From: Companilactobacillus nantensis DSM 16982
GTDB taxonomy: Bacteria > Bacillota > Bacilli > Lactobacillales > Lactobacillaceae
Reading direction: 5' to 3'
DNA length: 64,000 nt
Assembly: GCF_001435815.1 (NCBI RefSeq)
Contig: NZ_AZFV01000002.1
Location: 78,132 to 142,131 of the forward strand
Under the pieces are notes generated by a model that ran no database searches, was not told the DNA's origin, and worked only from the letters and a program-made list of their open reading frames with translations. Position numbers and translations under genes: made by a program. This document shows, piece after piece, positions 17,579-25,288 of this stretch; within the stretch, counting starts at the first letter, position 1, and every line of letters begins with the position of its first letter.

Positions 17579-18615
17579 TGGTAGAAATTAATCAACCAAC
17601 TACGCCACCAACAACGCCTGAATATGATTATCAAACACAAAAAGCGACTATTCCCTTAGAACAGGCGCTTTTCTTTTGCACAAATTTAGCTGAGGGTGCA
17701 TATTTGCCAGCCCAATATACAACTGATGAAGACCGTCACTTATTGCCACAAGGATGGGCTCAACTTGTATTTGAGGGTCGGAAAATGCAACATGCTTGGA
17801 TTAAACAAGGTCAAACTGGTAATCAAATCTTTGATATGCAATTTATGACACCTAATGGTGACTGGGAAGACTTTACACAATATGTTGCTGACACGGACAC
17901 GTTGAAAGATAGCTTGATTTCCTTTGTGGGGACGGATGCCGGAGGTGCATACATTCGATCTGATGTTGGATTTAATGTTACACAGGCAACTATGGGCCAG
18001 CTCGGATGGAAGCCTGAACCGGTCATTGCACAAACTCCCGGACATTATAAGTCGGCACATTTTGTTATTGAGGATCCTGATAGAACAAAAGCAATCACCA
18101 CATTAGACTTTGACCTTGAAATTATTGGTAGTAGTGAAGATTTACCAGTATTACCACAATATCAATTCTATATTTCAGAATTTCAACGTTCACTTTATGC
18201 AGTTAAGTATTTAATGGATGCTGGTCAGGATCAACTAGCTTATCAAGCAGCTATGTACACTGCAATTGTTAAAAGAAAAATTGATTTGCTACAAGAACAA
18301 ATGGCTGATGCCAAGAAGCAGCTTGATGACACTATTGCTGATGGTAAAACCAAAATTGATACTTTAGTAAAAGATGAAACTAAGCGTGTTGATGATTTAA
18401 TTGATGCTACTGACGCTAAGACTAAGGCAACGGAAGATAGCTTGAGTCAACTACAAGTTGATATTACTGGTAAGAAGCTTGTGACGCAAGACAACGTCGG
18501 TGCAGTTATCGAATCATTAGTTGATAGTGGCAGCCTGACCATTGGTACTTCAGATACTGATTTGGAAACACAATTACAAAGAATAGATAACGAAATTGAG
18601 GGGGCAAATCAATAA
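17578..18615 (+). CDS. BppU-like upper baseplate protein
   Basis: 345 residues, start overlapping the previous stop by one base. The N-terminal ~180 residues look like the BppU jelly-roll of lactococcal P335-type phages (YQTQKATIPLEQ, SDVGFNVTQATMGQLGW, PGHYKSAHFVIEDPDRTK). Residues ~205-300 are helical and turn into a coiled coil with DAKKQLDDTIADGKTKID and ETKRVDDLIDATDAKTK, which could hold the receptor-binding trimers. The C-terminus DLETQLQRIDNEIEGANQ repeats that of the previous gene. Likely links the hub to the receptor-binding protein encoded next. Confidence 0.7.
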   Translation: MVEINQPTTPPTTPEYDYQTQKATIPLEQALFFCTNLAEGAYLPAQYTTDEDRHLLPQGWAQLVFEGRKMQHAWIKQGQTGNQIFDMQFMTPNGDWEDFTQYVADTDTLKDSLISFVGTDAGGAYIRSDVGFNVTQATMGQLGWKPEPVIAQTPGHYKSAHFVIEDPDRTKAITTLDFDLEIIGSSEDLPVLPQYQFYISEFQRSLYAVKYLMDAGQDQLAYQAAMYTAIVKRKIDLLQEQMADAKKQLDDTIADGKTKIDTLVKDETKRVDDLIDATDAKTKATEDSLSQLQVDITGKKLVTQDNVGAVIESLVDSGSLTIGTSDTDLETQLQRIDNEIEGANQ

Positions 18616-19850
18616 TGGTAGATAACGTTAAAGACAGTACAGCTCGAAAATTACTTGCTAAGTTGCCTGATGGCATTCAAATTGTTGATAAAAATCAAAA
18701 GATTTTGCATACAGCAATTGTTAACAAAAAAACAAATAAGATTTCATTACCATCTGATTGGCTAGGAACCGGAACGAATGCTAATACAGGCGGTAATACC
18801 GGCACAGATACTGAGAATCCTAGTGCAGGAGTTGATTATTACGCTGGTTCAATTGCAAATGGTGAAATTACCGAAAGATATTTACTTTATCAACGTGACG
18901 AAACAGTAGATGAAGAACCAGCAGTCACTAAAACTGTGACATTTTTACGTGATGTTGGTTCCAGAATGAATATGGTTGGCGACGGTCTTACATTCTTAAT
19001 TCATTTGCGAAAGACCAAGTTTGATAATGGAGTTAAGGGTGAAGTAACTGACATTTATCTAAATTATGATCCTGAAAATATCGTGAAAACTGGTAATTAT
19101 ACAACAACGTCACCACATCCAGCATATGTAAAGACTGCTGATTTTGGAGTGGGGAAGCAAATTTCAGTTCCTATTAATGGTATTGGGGAAAACCTTTCAG
19201 GCAAGAATGTTAAAGCTCCTAAATTATTGTTAACGTTCAATGCAGATAAAACTATGAGTATTGAATCTGCAACTGGATATGATAACGATGGTGATAGTAC
19301 AGGCGCAACAGGTGCAAATTATGATGTAGTTGTCGATATGATTGCTACATATTCTGTGCAGACTGCTATGTCTCAGATGCCAGAAACTGTTAATTTCTTT
19401 ACTGGATCAGCTAGTGGGGATATTGCTTTATCCGGTACAACTGATTTCCTTGAAAATACATCTGATGGTATTGAGATTACATTTGATAATTATTTCTTTG
19501 TAAATACAAATAATAATGTACGAACAAATTCAAATGCAGTATTCAATTCTTTGAAAATTAGAATTCCTAAAGAAAAATTTGTTAACGGTTACAAATTTAA
19601 TCTGTCATCGTTTTTACAACCAAAGGGTACAAGAATGACCGAGGATATTAAAAGTAATACTGGAATGTGGACTTCTAATCCTAATGCATATGATTATTTT
19701 TATTTGTTGAATAATCCCTACATTGAAATAAAATCTGCTGCTATTGATTTACCGTCTCAAATAACTTATTCATCGACAATAACTAGTGGTCCGATTACTA
19801 ATAATTACTTTGTTCCAACCATTTCAAAAGTCACACCATATAAAAATTAA
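18615..19850 (+). CDS. Candidate receptor-binding / tail tip protein
   Basis: 411 residues, overlapping the previous stop (TAATG) and served by GAGGGGG within it. N-terminal ~50 residues form a small domain (GIQIVDKNQKILHTAIVNKK), followed by a Gly/Thr/Asn linker at ~51-70 and a long beta-rich body with many Thr, Asn, Asp and Tyr. No family is recognised. Long, compositionally beta-rich, poorly conserved genes right after BppU usually encode the host-recognition trimer, so this is the best candidate for host specificity, but that rests on position and composition only. Confidence 0.5.
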   Translation: MVDNVKDSTARKLLAKLPDGIQIVDKNQKILHTAIVNKKTNKISLPSDWLGTGTNANTGGNTGTDTENPSAGVDYYAGSIANGEITERYLLYQRDETVDEEPAVTKTVTFLRDVGSRMNMVGDGLTFLIHLRKTKFDNGVKGEVTDIYLNYDPENIVKTGNYTTTSPHPAYVKTADFGVGKQISVPINGIGENLSGKNVKAPKLLLTFNADKTMSIESATGYDNDGDSTGATGANYDVVVDMIATYSVQTAMSQMPETVNFFTGSASGDIALSGTTDFLENTSDGIEITFDNYFFVNTNNNVRTNSNAVFNSLKIRIPKEKFVNGYKFNLSSFLQPKGTRMTEDIKSNTGMWTSNPNAYDYFYLLNNPYIEIKSAAIDLPSQITYSSTITSGPITNNYFVPTISKVTPYKN

Positions 19851-19863
19851 AAGGAGGTAGAAC

Positions 19864-20325
19864 ATGAAAATAGCAGTTACATTATATGACGATGGGTCTA
19901 TTAACCACGTTAATGATACAAGCGAAGATGCAGCAATTAATCAATCTAAGTATGAAGGTTGGACATTAGTAGAAAGTGATCCAGCCTTTTTAACTAGTCA
20001 AGCCTATCTTTGGACCGTGCGTGAATTTGATAATCAGTTAGTCTACCTATCTGATATGCGAACATCTAAGGAACGTGATCGAAACAATATCACTGAATTA
20101 ACTAAGGGCAACTTAGCTAATCAAATGACTGGAGTTCAGTTACAGACAGCTGTCACAGCGTTAACACAATCAAACTTACAACTGACTATGGATAATGCGC
20201 AACTTAAAGTCGATAGAGATACAAATCATAAAGCTATTACCGATTTAACAAAAGAAATGATGGACTTGAAGTTACAAGTTACAACTGCTAATACATCAAA
20301 TGTCGATACGGAAACAGCAAAATAA
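19864..20325 (+). CDS. Small phage tail-associated protein with coiled coil
   Basis: 153 residues with AAAGGAGG seven bases upstream. The first ~60 residues are a compact mixed domain (KIAVTLYDDGSINHVND, WTLVESDPAFL); the rest, from about residue 65, is a Gln/Asn/Thr/Leu-rich probable coiled coil (NLQLTMDNAQLKVD). Proteins like this commonly sit between the tail fibre genes and XkdX in lactobacillar prophages. I cannot assign a function; a baseplate or fibre-attachment role is a guess from its place. Confidence 0.6.
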   Translation: MKIAVTLYDDGSINHVNDTSEDAAINQSKYEGWTLVESDPAFLTSQAYLWTVREFDNQLVYLSDMRTSKERDRNNITELTKGNLANQMTGVQLQTAVTALTQSNLQLTMDNAQLKVDRDTNHKAITDLTKEMMDLKLQVTTANTSNVDTETAK

Positions 20326-20340
20326 TAGGAGGATTTAATT

Positions 20341-20484
20341 ATGATTGAATTATTAAAGACAGAAGTACAGATTTGGAAAACACTTAAGGCGTCAGACATC
20401 GTCCAATATGTGGTAGGGGGATTGTTCACGACAGACGATTATAAGACGATCACAGGTGAAGAATATAAAGAAGGAGCAGCCTAG
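20341..20484 (+). CDS. XkdX-family small phage protein
   Basis: 47 residues, too short for routine ORF cut-offs but well supported: TAGGAGG lies nine bases before the ATG and it fills the gap between the tail and lysis genes. The sequence has the XkdX pattern, an N-terminal helix with Trp (VQIWKTLKASDIVQYV) followed by GG-LFTTDDYKTITGEEY, like 'V..G.iT.eeYkeITGe.Y'. XkdX proteins are encoded just before holin genes in many Bacillus and Lactobacillus prophages; their role is unknown. Confidence 0.82.
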   Translation: MIELLKTEVQIWKTLKASDIVQYVVGGLFTTDDYKTITGEEYKEGAA

Positions 20485-20526
20485 CGGCTACCCTTTTTAT
20501 GTTTAAAAATTTTAGGAGATGATTAT

Positions 20527-20961
20527 ATGATTGGACCTCAACCACAAGTGCATTGGGGAATGTTAGAATATTGGGCTGCAGCATCAAATCTACAAGAAAA
20601 TTTATGGTGGTGGACAATTACCATCATTATTATTGTTGACTGTTTTACAGGGACAATAAAAAATGTTTTTCCAAATGCAAAAGTGAGATTGAGCAGTCAA
20701 AAGGGTATTTATGGCTTAGTAAAGAACTTCTGTATCTGGTTTGCGATGACAACAATTTATCCATTAACGATGGCATGGGGAATTTCGAATGTTGCTAATG
20801 CATTTTTGATATTTTTGATTGGGTTTTATGGACTTTCAATTGTTGAAAACTTTGGAGTAATGGGTGTGAAATTTCCGGATTGGGTAGTCTACTGCCTTCA
20901 AAAATTAGAGGATATAAAATCATTCAGTGCTGGAGGTAATGATGATGAAACCAAGAAATAA
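20527..20961 (+). CDS. Phage holin (phi29/toxin-secretion holin type)
   Basis: 144 residues, preceded by TTAGGAGATG. Forms membrane lesions that end the lytic cycle. Hydrophobic segments at about residues 28-42 (WWTITIIIIVDCF), 70-90 (FCIWFAMTTIYPLTMAW) and 93-112 (AFLIFLIGFYGLSIVENF), then a charged tail with GGNDDETKK. The motif DCFTGTIKN after the first segment and SIVENFGVMG after the third are typical of the Phage_holin_4 family. The gene end overlaps the start of the lysin gene by 17 bases, so both are co-translated. Confidence 0.88.
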   Translation: MIGPQPQVHWGMLEYWAAASNLQENLWWWTITIIIIVDCFTGTIKNVFPNAKVRLSSQKGIYGLVKNFCIWFAMTTIYPLTMAWGISNVANAFLIFLIGFYGLSIVENFGVMGVKFPDWVVYCLQKLEDIKSFSAGGNDDETKK

Positions 20962-22066
20962 ATTGATTTATATGGTAAGTCTGCTTATTGCAGGCTTATT
21001 TTTTTTCGTAACAGATGTTGATGCTGCAAGAACCGATATGGTCTATGTCAGCAATCACAACGGGTACATGACCGTATCTAATTTTAAGGATATGCTGAAT
21101 AATTATGGCGTTAAAGCTGTAGTTACTAAAATTTCAGAAGGTAATTATTATAAGGATTATACGGCAGCTAATAATATTTCAACTGCTCAATCTGCTGGAC
21201 TGTATATAAACGGATATCATTTTGCTAGATATACAACAGTTCAAGGAGCAATCAACGAGGCTGATTACGCAGCAAGCATGGCTAAAGCAGACGGATTACC
21301 GATTGGAGCTGCATTGATCACTGATGTTGAAGCTCAAGAACAAAATGGACTTTCGAGATCAGTAAATAATGCAAATAATCAGGCATTCATTAATGAAGTT
21401 GCTAAATATGGATATCGTTCGGCAGTTTATACAATGAGTTCTTGGCTTGGTCAGAAGATGGATGTTGGAAAAGGATGGATTGCTTCATATCCATATAACG
21501 CAGCTGACAAAAATTGGTATTCAGCACATCATTCATGGCAATGGGGTTCAACTTATCGATTTCAAGGATCGTATGGAAATTTTGATGTATCTCAAAATTA
21601 TGATAATTTCTTTTACGGAAATCAAACACCGTTAGAAAATCCTAAATCTACTATTAATAATGTCGTTTCTGTAAAAGGCGATTCCTACAAGGCGTATACA
21701 ACATATAATAATTCTGGCCAAGCAAATATTGGAACCAATGTAATTTCGGGAACTTCTTGGAAATCAGCAGGGGTTTCAGTTATTAATGACAAGCCCTTCT
21801 ATATTATTGGCGTTGACACGTTGCTTCCACAGTCGAGTTCAACATTTAATGGTACAGTTGTAGTGAACTATGTTAGTGATTATGGTGTACTTGCCTATAA
21901 TTCAGAAGGAAATTCAATTGGTGGATCAAATAAAATTTTCAAAGGTGGAACAGTTTGGAAAACAGCAGATAAATTAGTTAACTTGCCGAATATTGGGTAT
22001 GCTTATAAAGTTGCTACTGATGAATATATTCCAGTTAAATATGCACAAGGTTCAGGATTTAAATAA
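20945..22066 (+). CDS. Exported GH25 lysozyme-type endolysin; catalytic Asp replaced by Tyr
   Basis: About 373 residues. ATG 20945 lies eight bases after GGAGG; ATG 20942 and 20939 and GTG 20927 are alternatives. Residues 1-29 form a Sec-type signal (basic KPRNK, hydrophobic LLIAGLFFFV, then VDAA), so export could bypass the holin as in phage fOg44. Residues ~32-225 are a GH25 muramidase domain: KISEGNYY, YHFARY, and the catalytic Asp127/Glu129 pair in TDVEAQ. The first conserved Asp (usual [VI]DVSxHNG) is Tyr34 here (VYVSNHNG). Residues ~245-373 are two wall-binding repeats ending YKVATDEYIPVKY, akin to the repeats in the tail hub. Activity is therefore doubtful. Confidence 0.87.
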   Translation: MKPRNKLIYMVSLLIAGLFFFVTDVDAARTDMVYVSNHNGYMTVSNFKDMLNNYGVKAVVTKISEGNYYKDYTAANNISTAQSAGLYINGYHFARYTTVQGAINEADYAASMAKADGLPIGAALITDVEAQEQNGLSRSVNNANNQAFINEVAKYGYRSAVYTMSSWLGQKMDVGKGWIASYPYNAADKNWYSAHHSWQWGSTYRFQGSYGNFDVSQNYDNFFYGNQTPLENPKSTINNVVSVKGDSYKAYTTYNNSGQANIGTNVISGTSWKSAGVSVINDKPFYIIGVDTLLPQSSSTFNGTVVVNYVSDYGVLAYNSEGNSIGGSNKIFKGGTVWKTADKLVNLPNIGYAYKVATDEYIPVKYAQGSGFK

Positions 22067-22162
22067 TATTATGTATTATTATTTGCTTAATTATGTTATT
22101 TTAAACTTGTCGGAGCATAAGCAAAGACAAGTTGTAGTAAACTTTTAGATTAAGTAGTAGTT

Positions 22163-22204
22163 AAAAAGGTGGGGATTGACGTAATAGTCAGTTCCCACTT
22201 TTTT
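22163..22204 (+). terminator. Rho-independent terminator after the lysin gene
   Basis: Stem GTGGGGATTGAC (22169-22180) pairs with GTCAGTTCCCAC (22187-22198) allowing G-U pairs, loop of six, then a T6 tract. It ends the late phage transcript. A separate 8-bp hairpin (AACTTGTC/GACAAGTT, 22104-22133) without a T tract lies just before it. Confidence 0.8.
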
Positions 22205-22205
22205 A

Positions 22206-22231
22206 AGTTTGCACATTTTCTGCACATTTTG
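22206..22231. other. Short direct repeat at the prophage right end, candidate attachment or integrase arm site
   Basis: TTTGCACATTTT is followed at once by TCTGCACATTTT, just after the late phage terminator and before AT-rich non-coding DNA leading to the ribU promoters. Tandem short repeats are common as integrase arm sites at prophage ends. The matching left end is outside the window, so the call cannot be confirmed. The rest of 22232-22455 is AT-rich with no gene that I can see. Confidence 0.3.
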
Positions 22232-22455
22232 ATAAATTCTACCTATAATAATATCTAAAATATGGGCGGATTTTGATGAAAATATTCAATTGGTTTACCT
22301 ATTATTAATAGTCATATATAGATGGGTTTGAGAATATAAATCATTATGACATCAAAATAACTTGATAATTTGTAAAATGATTTTTAACTAGTAAAAAAAG
22401 GGTGATTAGTCATTTATATGCCATTAACCTTATAATATGGGGATTTGCAAAGTTT

Positions 22456-22530
22456 TTGTAAACGTATACAATCCGGTTATAATTACTATGAATAATGATT
22501 AGTTGTAATTTATCCAATCTCTGCTATATT
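22456..22530 (+). promoter_or_regulatory. Two candidate sigma-A promoters for the FMN riboswitch-ribU transcript
   Basis: Promoter 1: TTGTAA (22456-22461), 16 bases, TATAAT (22478-22483). Promoter 2: TTGTAA (22503-22508), 16 bases, TATATT (22525-22530) with an extended TGC. Promoter 2 would start RNA about 15-20 bases before the riboswitch and is the more natural fit. Confidence 0.55.
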
Positions 22531-22553
22531 AAGAGTATAAAATTTAATAAATT

Positions 22554-22710
22554 GGTTTTCAGGGCAGGGTGTGATTCCCGACCGGCGGTATAGTCCGCGA
22601 CCCAACGTAAGTTGGCCGAATTGGTTAGATTCCAATACCGATAGTTAAAGTCTAGATGGAAGAAAACAGAGTAAGGTCTGTTTTGGTGTGCCCAAAATAG
22701 GCCTTTTTTC
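22554..22710 (+). ncRNA. FMN riboswitch (RFN element) with terminator
   Basis: Conserved RFN blocks are visible in order: AGGGCAGGGTGTGATTCCCG, ACCGGCGGTATAGTCCGCGA, GGCCGA, a GATTCC arm, ACCGATAGT, and AGTCTAGATGGAAGAAAAC. The aptamer ends near 22670. A strong hairpin follows (AAGGTCTGTTTTGG against CCCAAAATAGGCCTT, 22673-22704) with a T6 tract to 22709. FMN binding should favour the terminator and stop transcription of ribU when flavin is plentiful. Distance to the ribU start is about 30 bases. Confidence 0.95.
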
Positions 22711-22741
22711 TTTGGAAATCGATTGAGGAAGGTTGATTTTA

Positions 22742-23293
22742 ATGGGAAAGAGTACGTACAAATTTCAAGCGATAGTAGGGGTTTCTATCTTTGCGGCATT
22801 GGGGACGATTTTAATGTTCTTCGAATTTCCAATTTTGATTTGGATGCCATTTTTGAAGGTTGACTTGAGCGATGTTGTAACAATCATCGGAACGTTTGCA
22901 TATGGACCAGTTGGGGGAATTTTGATAGCTTTAATCAAATCAATGGTCCATGTCATTGTTACTGGTAGCGGTGTTGCAGGTTTAATTGGTAATGGGGCAG
23001 CGTTTGTTGGTTCTGTATCATTATTGATTCCATTCAATTATTTCTGGAAGAAGGATCAAAGAACACTTGCAATTATTGGTGGAACAGCTTCAATGACTAT
23101 CATCATGTCAATTCTTAACTATTTAGTAGTTATGCCATTGTATATGAATGTTGTCGGTATGAAATTAAATATGAGTTTGGCACAATACGTTGCTACAGGT
23201 GTCATTCCATTCAATATTGTTAAAGCTTTAATCTTATCAGCGGCCGTAATTATCGTCTATCCACGAATTAAAGGACATTTTGCTATTAAATAG
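22742..23293 (+). CDS. ribU: Riboflavin ECF transporter substrate-binding subunit RibU
   Basis: 183 residues; ATG 22742 lies nine bases after AGGAAGG, whereas TTG 22733 overlaps that site. RibU is the membrane S component that binds riboflavin and works with the shared EcfAA'T energy module (not in this window). About six hydrophobic helices; typical motifs are IFAALGTILMFFEFPI, a PFLKVDLSDVVTIIG block near residue 40, and GPVGGILIALIKS. The FMN riboswitch directly upstream confirms the substrate. Monocistronic: the next gene is 82 bases on. Confidence 0.95.
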   Translation: MGKSTYKFQAIVGVSIFAALGTILMFFEFPILIWMPFLKVDLSDVVTIIGTFAYGPVGGILIALIKSMVHVIVTGSGVAGLIGNGAAFVGSVSLLIPFNYFWKKDQRTLAIIGGTASMTIIMSILNYLVVMPLYMNVVGMKLNMSLAQYVATGVIPFNIVKALILSAAVIIVYPRIKGHFAIK

Positions 23294-23375
23294 CGAAACT
23301 TTATAAATCTTTAAAGAAAAATTTTAAACTTTTATGATATGCTTTAAGAGATAGAAATTAGGAGGTTGGTTTTTA

Positions 23376-24548
23376 ATGGCCGATAATGATAAAAACAATA
23401 TGTCTGGCGATTCACGTGTTCCTAAATCCACTCAAGGACTAGAAGGATCAGTCAGTCTTGAGGATTTGAAAAAATATCATCTAATTAATACGGGTGATGA
23501 CAACACACCAACAAATGATACTGTTTCTGATGCTCAAACTTCTAATGATGCATCTTCAAAACAGCCAGTAGATACTGATACTAGTGACGAACCTGATGTT
23601 ACTGAAAACAGTCAACCTACACCCGCTGCAGAAGATCATCTTCAATCTGAAGAAAGCAATGATCATTTAAGCGAAGCAAAACAGGATACAGAGCCTGATA
23701 ACTCTAATGATGCTAAGTTTGTTCCAGTGCCACCAGTTATGCCATCACAAGCAGAAAAAACTGAAGAGGCAAAAGACACAGCTGATACTCAACCCGAGGA
23801 AACAACTGATGCCGATGCTGAACCTGAGGCTGACAAAGATGACGTTAAGCCTTGGGAAAAGAGTTTTGATTCTGATACTGATGATGACGGACATGTTTCT
23901 CGTGCAGTTTCGAAAGAGAAGCAACGTGGTAACCATACTTTAGTTGTCACCTTAGTTATTGCTTTGATTGTTATTATGTTCACACCAGTTGTGATCAATG
24001 CAGTCAAGGGCAGTGGTAGTGGTGATTTAGATAGTACTCAATCAACTAAGTCGGTTGAGAACAAAGATAAGGCAACTAAAGCTAAGCAAGCTGCAGCAAA
24101 GAAAGCAGCTGCTAAGAAGAAGGCCGCTAAAGAGGCAGCAGCTAAAAAAGCTGCCGCTGACAAGAAGGCTGAAGCTGCTAAAAAGGCAGCTGCCGCATCA
24201 GAGAGTAAAAAGAGTACTTCTAACAGTAGTTCGAATAATGATTCTAATAGTAATGCTTCAGATAGCACAGCTTCTGACAATACTAATAAAGATCAATCAA
24301 CAACGACAACAACTGATAGTAACTCACAACAATCACAAAATAATCAACAAGCTTCAGATAGTACTACAAACAATAATTCATCAACCACATCAACTGACAA
24401 CAGTGCTAATGCATCATATTACACTGTTAAGGCCGGTGATAACTGGTTTAGAATTGCATATAACAACAACCTAACAACAGCTCAATTAAAGAGCATGAAT
24501 GGTAATGTTGGTACATTAACACCTGGTACATCACTAAGAGTTAAATAA
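23376..24548 (+). CDS. LysM-domain surface protein, SAG1386/EF1546-like
   Basis: 390 residues, with TTAGGAGG upstream. Residues 1-185 are an acidic, Thr/Asp/Glu-rich, probably disordered cytoplasmic part that opens MADNDKNNMSGDSRVPKS; a basic REKQR-like patch (SKEKQRGNH) and a single membrane helix (TLVVTLVIALIVIMFTPVVI) follow near 190-210. Outside come an Ala/Lys-rich helix (~230-275), a Ser/Asn/Thr/Gln-rich spacer (~275-345), and one LysM domain (YYTVKAGDNWFRIAYNNN) at the C-terminus that should bind peptidoglycan. Proteins of this build are encoded next to cmk in streptococci and enterococci as here. Role unknown, likely in envelope or division. Confidence 0.85.
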   Translation: MADNDKNNMSGDSRVPKSTQGLEGSVSLEDLKKYHLINTGDDNTPTNDTVSDAQTSNDASSKQPVDTDTSDEPDVTENSQPTPAAEDHLQSEESNDHLSEAKQDTEPDNSNDAKFVPVPPVMPSQAEKTEEAKDTADTQPEETTDADAEPEADKDDVKPWEKSFDSDTDDDGHVSRAVSKEKQRGNHTLVVTLVIALIVIMFTPVVINAVKGSGSGDLDSTQSTKSVENKDKATKAKQAAAKKAAAKKKAAKEAAAKKAAADKKAEAAKKAAAASESKKSTSNSSSNNDSNSNASDSTASDNTNKDQSTTTTTDSNSQQSQNNQQASDSTTNNNSSTTSTDNSANASYYTVKAGDNWFRIAYNNNLTTAQLKSMNGNVGTLTPGTSLRVK

Positions 24549-24564
24549 TTATAATTTTAAGTGG

Positions 24565-24598
24565 AGGGTCTCTGACAATTTTGTCTGGGCCCTTTTAT
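24565..24598 (+). terminator. Weak terminator between the LysM gene and cmk
   Basis: AGGG...GACA (24565-24577) can pair with TGTC...CCCT (24582-24593) around an internal loop, followed by TTTTATT. Partial read-through into cmk is likely, since no clear promoter is seen in the 65-base gap. Confidence 0.45.
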
Positions 24599-24613
24599 TA
24601 AGGAGAGAAATTA

Positions 24614-25273
24614 ATGCAAATTGCTATAGATGGTCCAGCTTCTGCTGGTAAAAGTACGATTGCCAAGCTAATTGCTAAGAAACTAAATTTTGTATATTGT
24701 GACACTGGCGCAATGTATCGGACAGTGACATTACTTGCAAAAAAGCATAATGTAGGTTATGGTGATACTCTCAATATTTTAAAATTAATGTCAGAACATA
24801 AAATTCATTTTCTTAACCAAGCAGATGGTCAACATGTGCTTTTAGACGATGAAGATGTTTCTGATGCAATTAGAACTGAAGAGATCACTAACAATGTCTC
24901 ACAAGTTTCTGCAATCAAGGAAGTTAGAACTGAATTAGTTGAAATGCAAAGAGATTTAGCCAATGACGTTGATATTGTCATGGACGGCCGTGACATCGGT
25001 ACAACTGTTTTACCAAATGCCGAAGTCAAAATCTTTTTAATTGCGAGTGTCGAAGTCCGTGCACAAAGACGTTTTAAGGAAAATATTGAACGTGGTATCA
25101 ATACGCCTTTAAAGGAATTGCAAGATGAAATTGCTGCAAGAGATTACAAGGACTCACATCGTGAAATTTCACCATTAAAGAAAGCTAACGATGCCATTGA
25201 AGTTGATACTTCTGATATGACCATCGAACAAGTGGTTGATCGAGTAACTGAAATAGTTAATGAACACAAGTAG
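24614..25273 (+). CDS. cmk: Cytidylate kinase
   Basis: 219 residues with AAGGAGAG eight bases upstream. Phosphorylates CMP and dCMP with ATP in the cytoplasm. P-loop GPASAGKST at residues 7-15, CDTGAMYRT at ~33-41, MDGRDIGTTVLPNA near 120-135, and RAQRRFKE/ARDYKDSHRE in the lid and C-terminal region, all as in bacterial CMP kinases; length is standard. It is followed 15 bases later by der. In B. subtilis and many lactobacilli an S1-domain gene (ypfD/rpsA) lies between cmk and der; it is missing here. Confidence 0.97.
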   Translation: MQIAIDGPASAGKSTIAKLIAKKLNFVYCDTGAMYRTVTLLAKKHNVGYGDTLNILKLMSEHKIHFLNQADGQHVLLDDEDVSDAIRTEEITNNVSQVSAIKEVRTELVEMQRDLANDVDIVMDGRDIGTTVLPNAEVKIFLIASVEVRAQRRFKENIERGINTPLKELQDEIAARDYKDSHREISPLKKANDAIEVDTSDMTIEQVVDRVTEIVNEHK

Positions 25274-25288
25274 GTAGGGAGGCAAAAT

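Larger units (their letters stand above)
1..22231 (+). mobile_element. Right-hand part of a siphovirus prophage (structural and lysis modules)
   Basis: Twenty-two tightly packed + strand genes follow the standard head, connector, tail, baseplate, holin, lysin order of temperate siphoviruses of low-GC Gram-positives (portal, GP20-like scaffold and minor capsid families as in A118-like phages). The left end lies outside the window, so integration, repressor, replication and terminase genes cannot be judged. The right end must fall between the lysin stop at 22066 and the ribU promoters near 22456, since ribU is host core. No gene in the module is visibly frameshifted, but the lysin has a suspicious active-site change. 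The right boundary given is an estimate at a short direct repeat. Confidence 0.93.

Noticed and set aside
24055..24474. 139-residue overlapping frame in the LysM protein gene
   Set aside because: Arg/Leu/Gln-rich shadow of the Ala/Lys-rich and Ser/Asn-rich repeats of the real gene.
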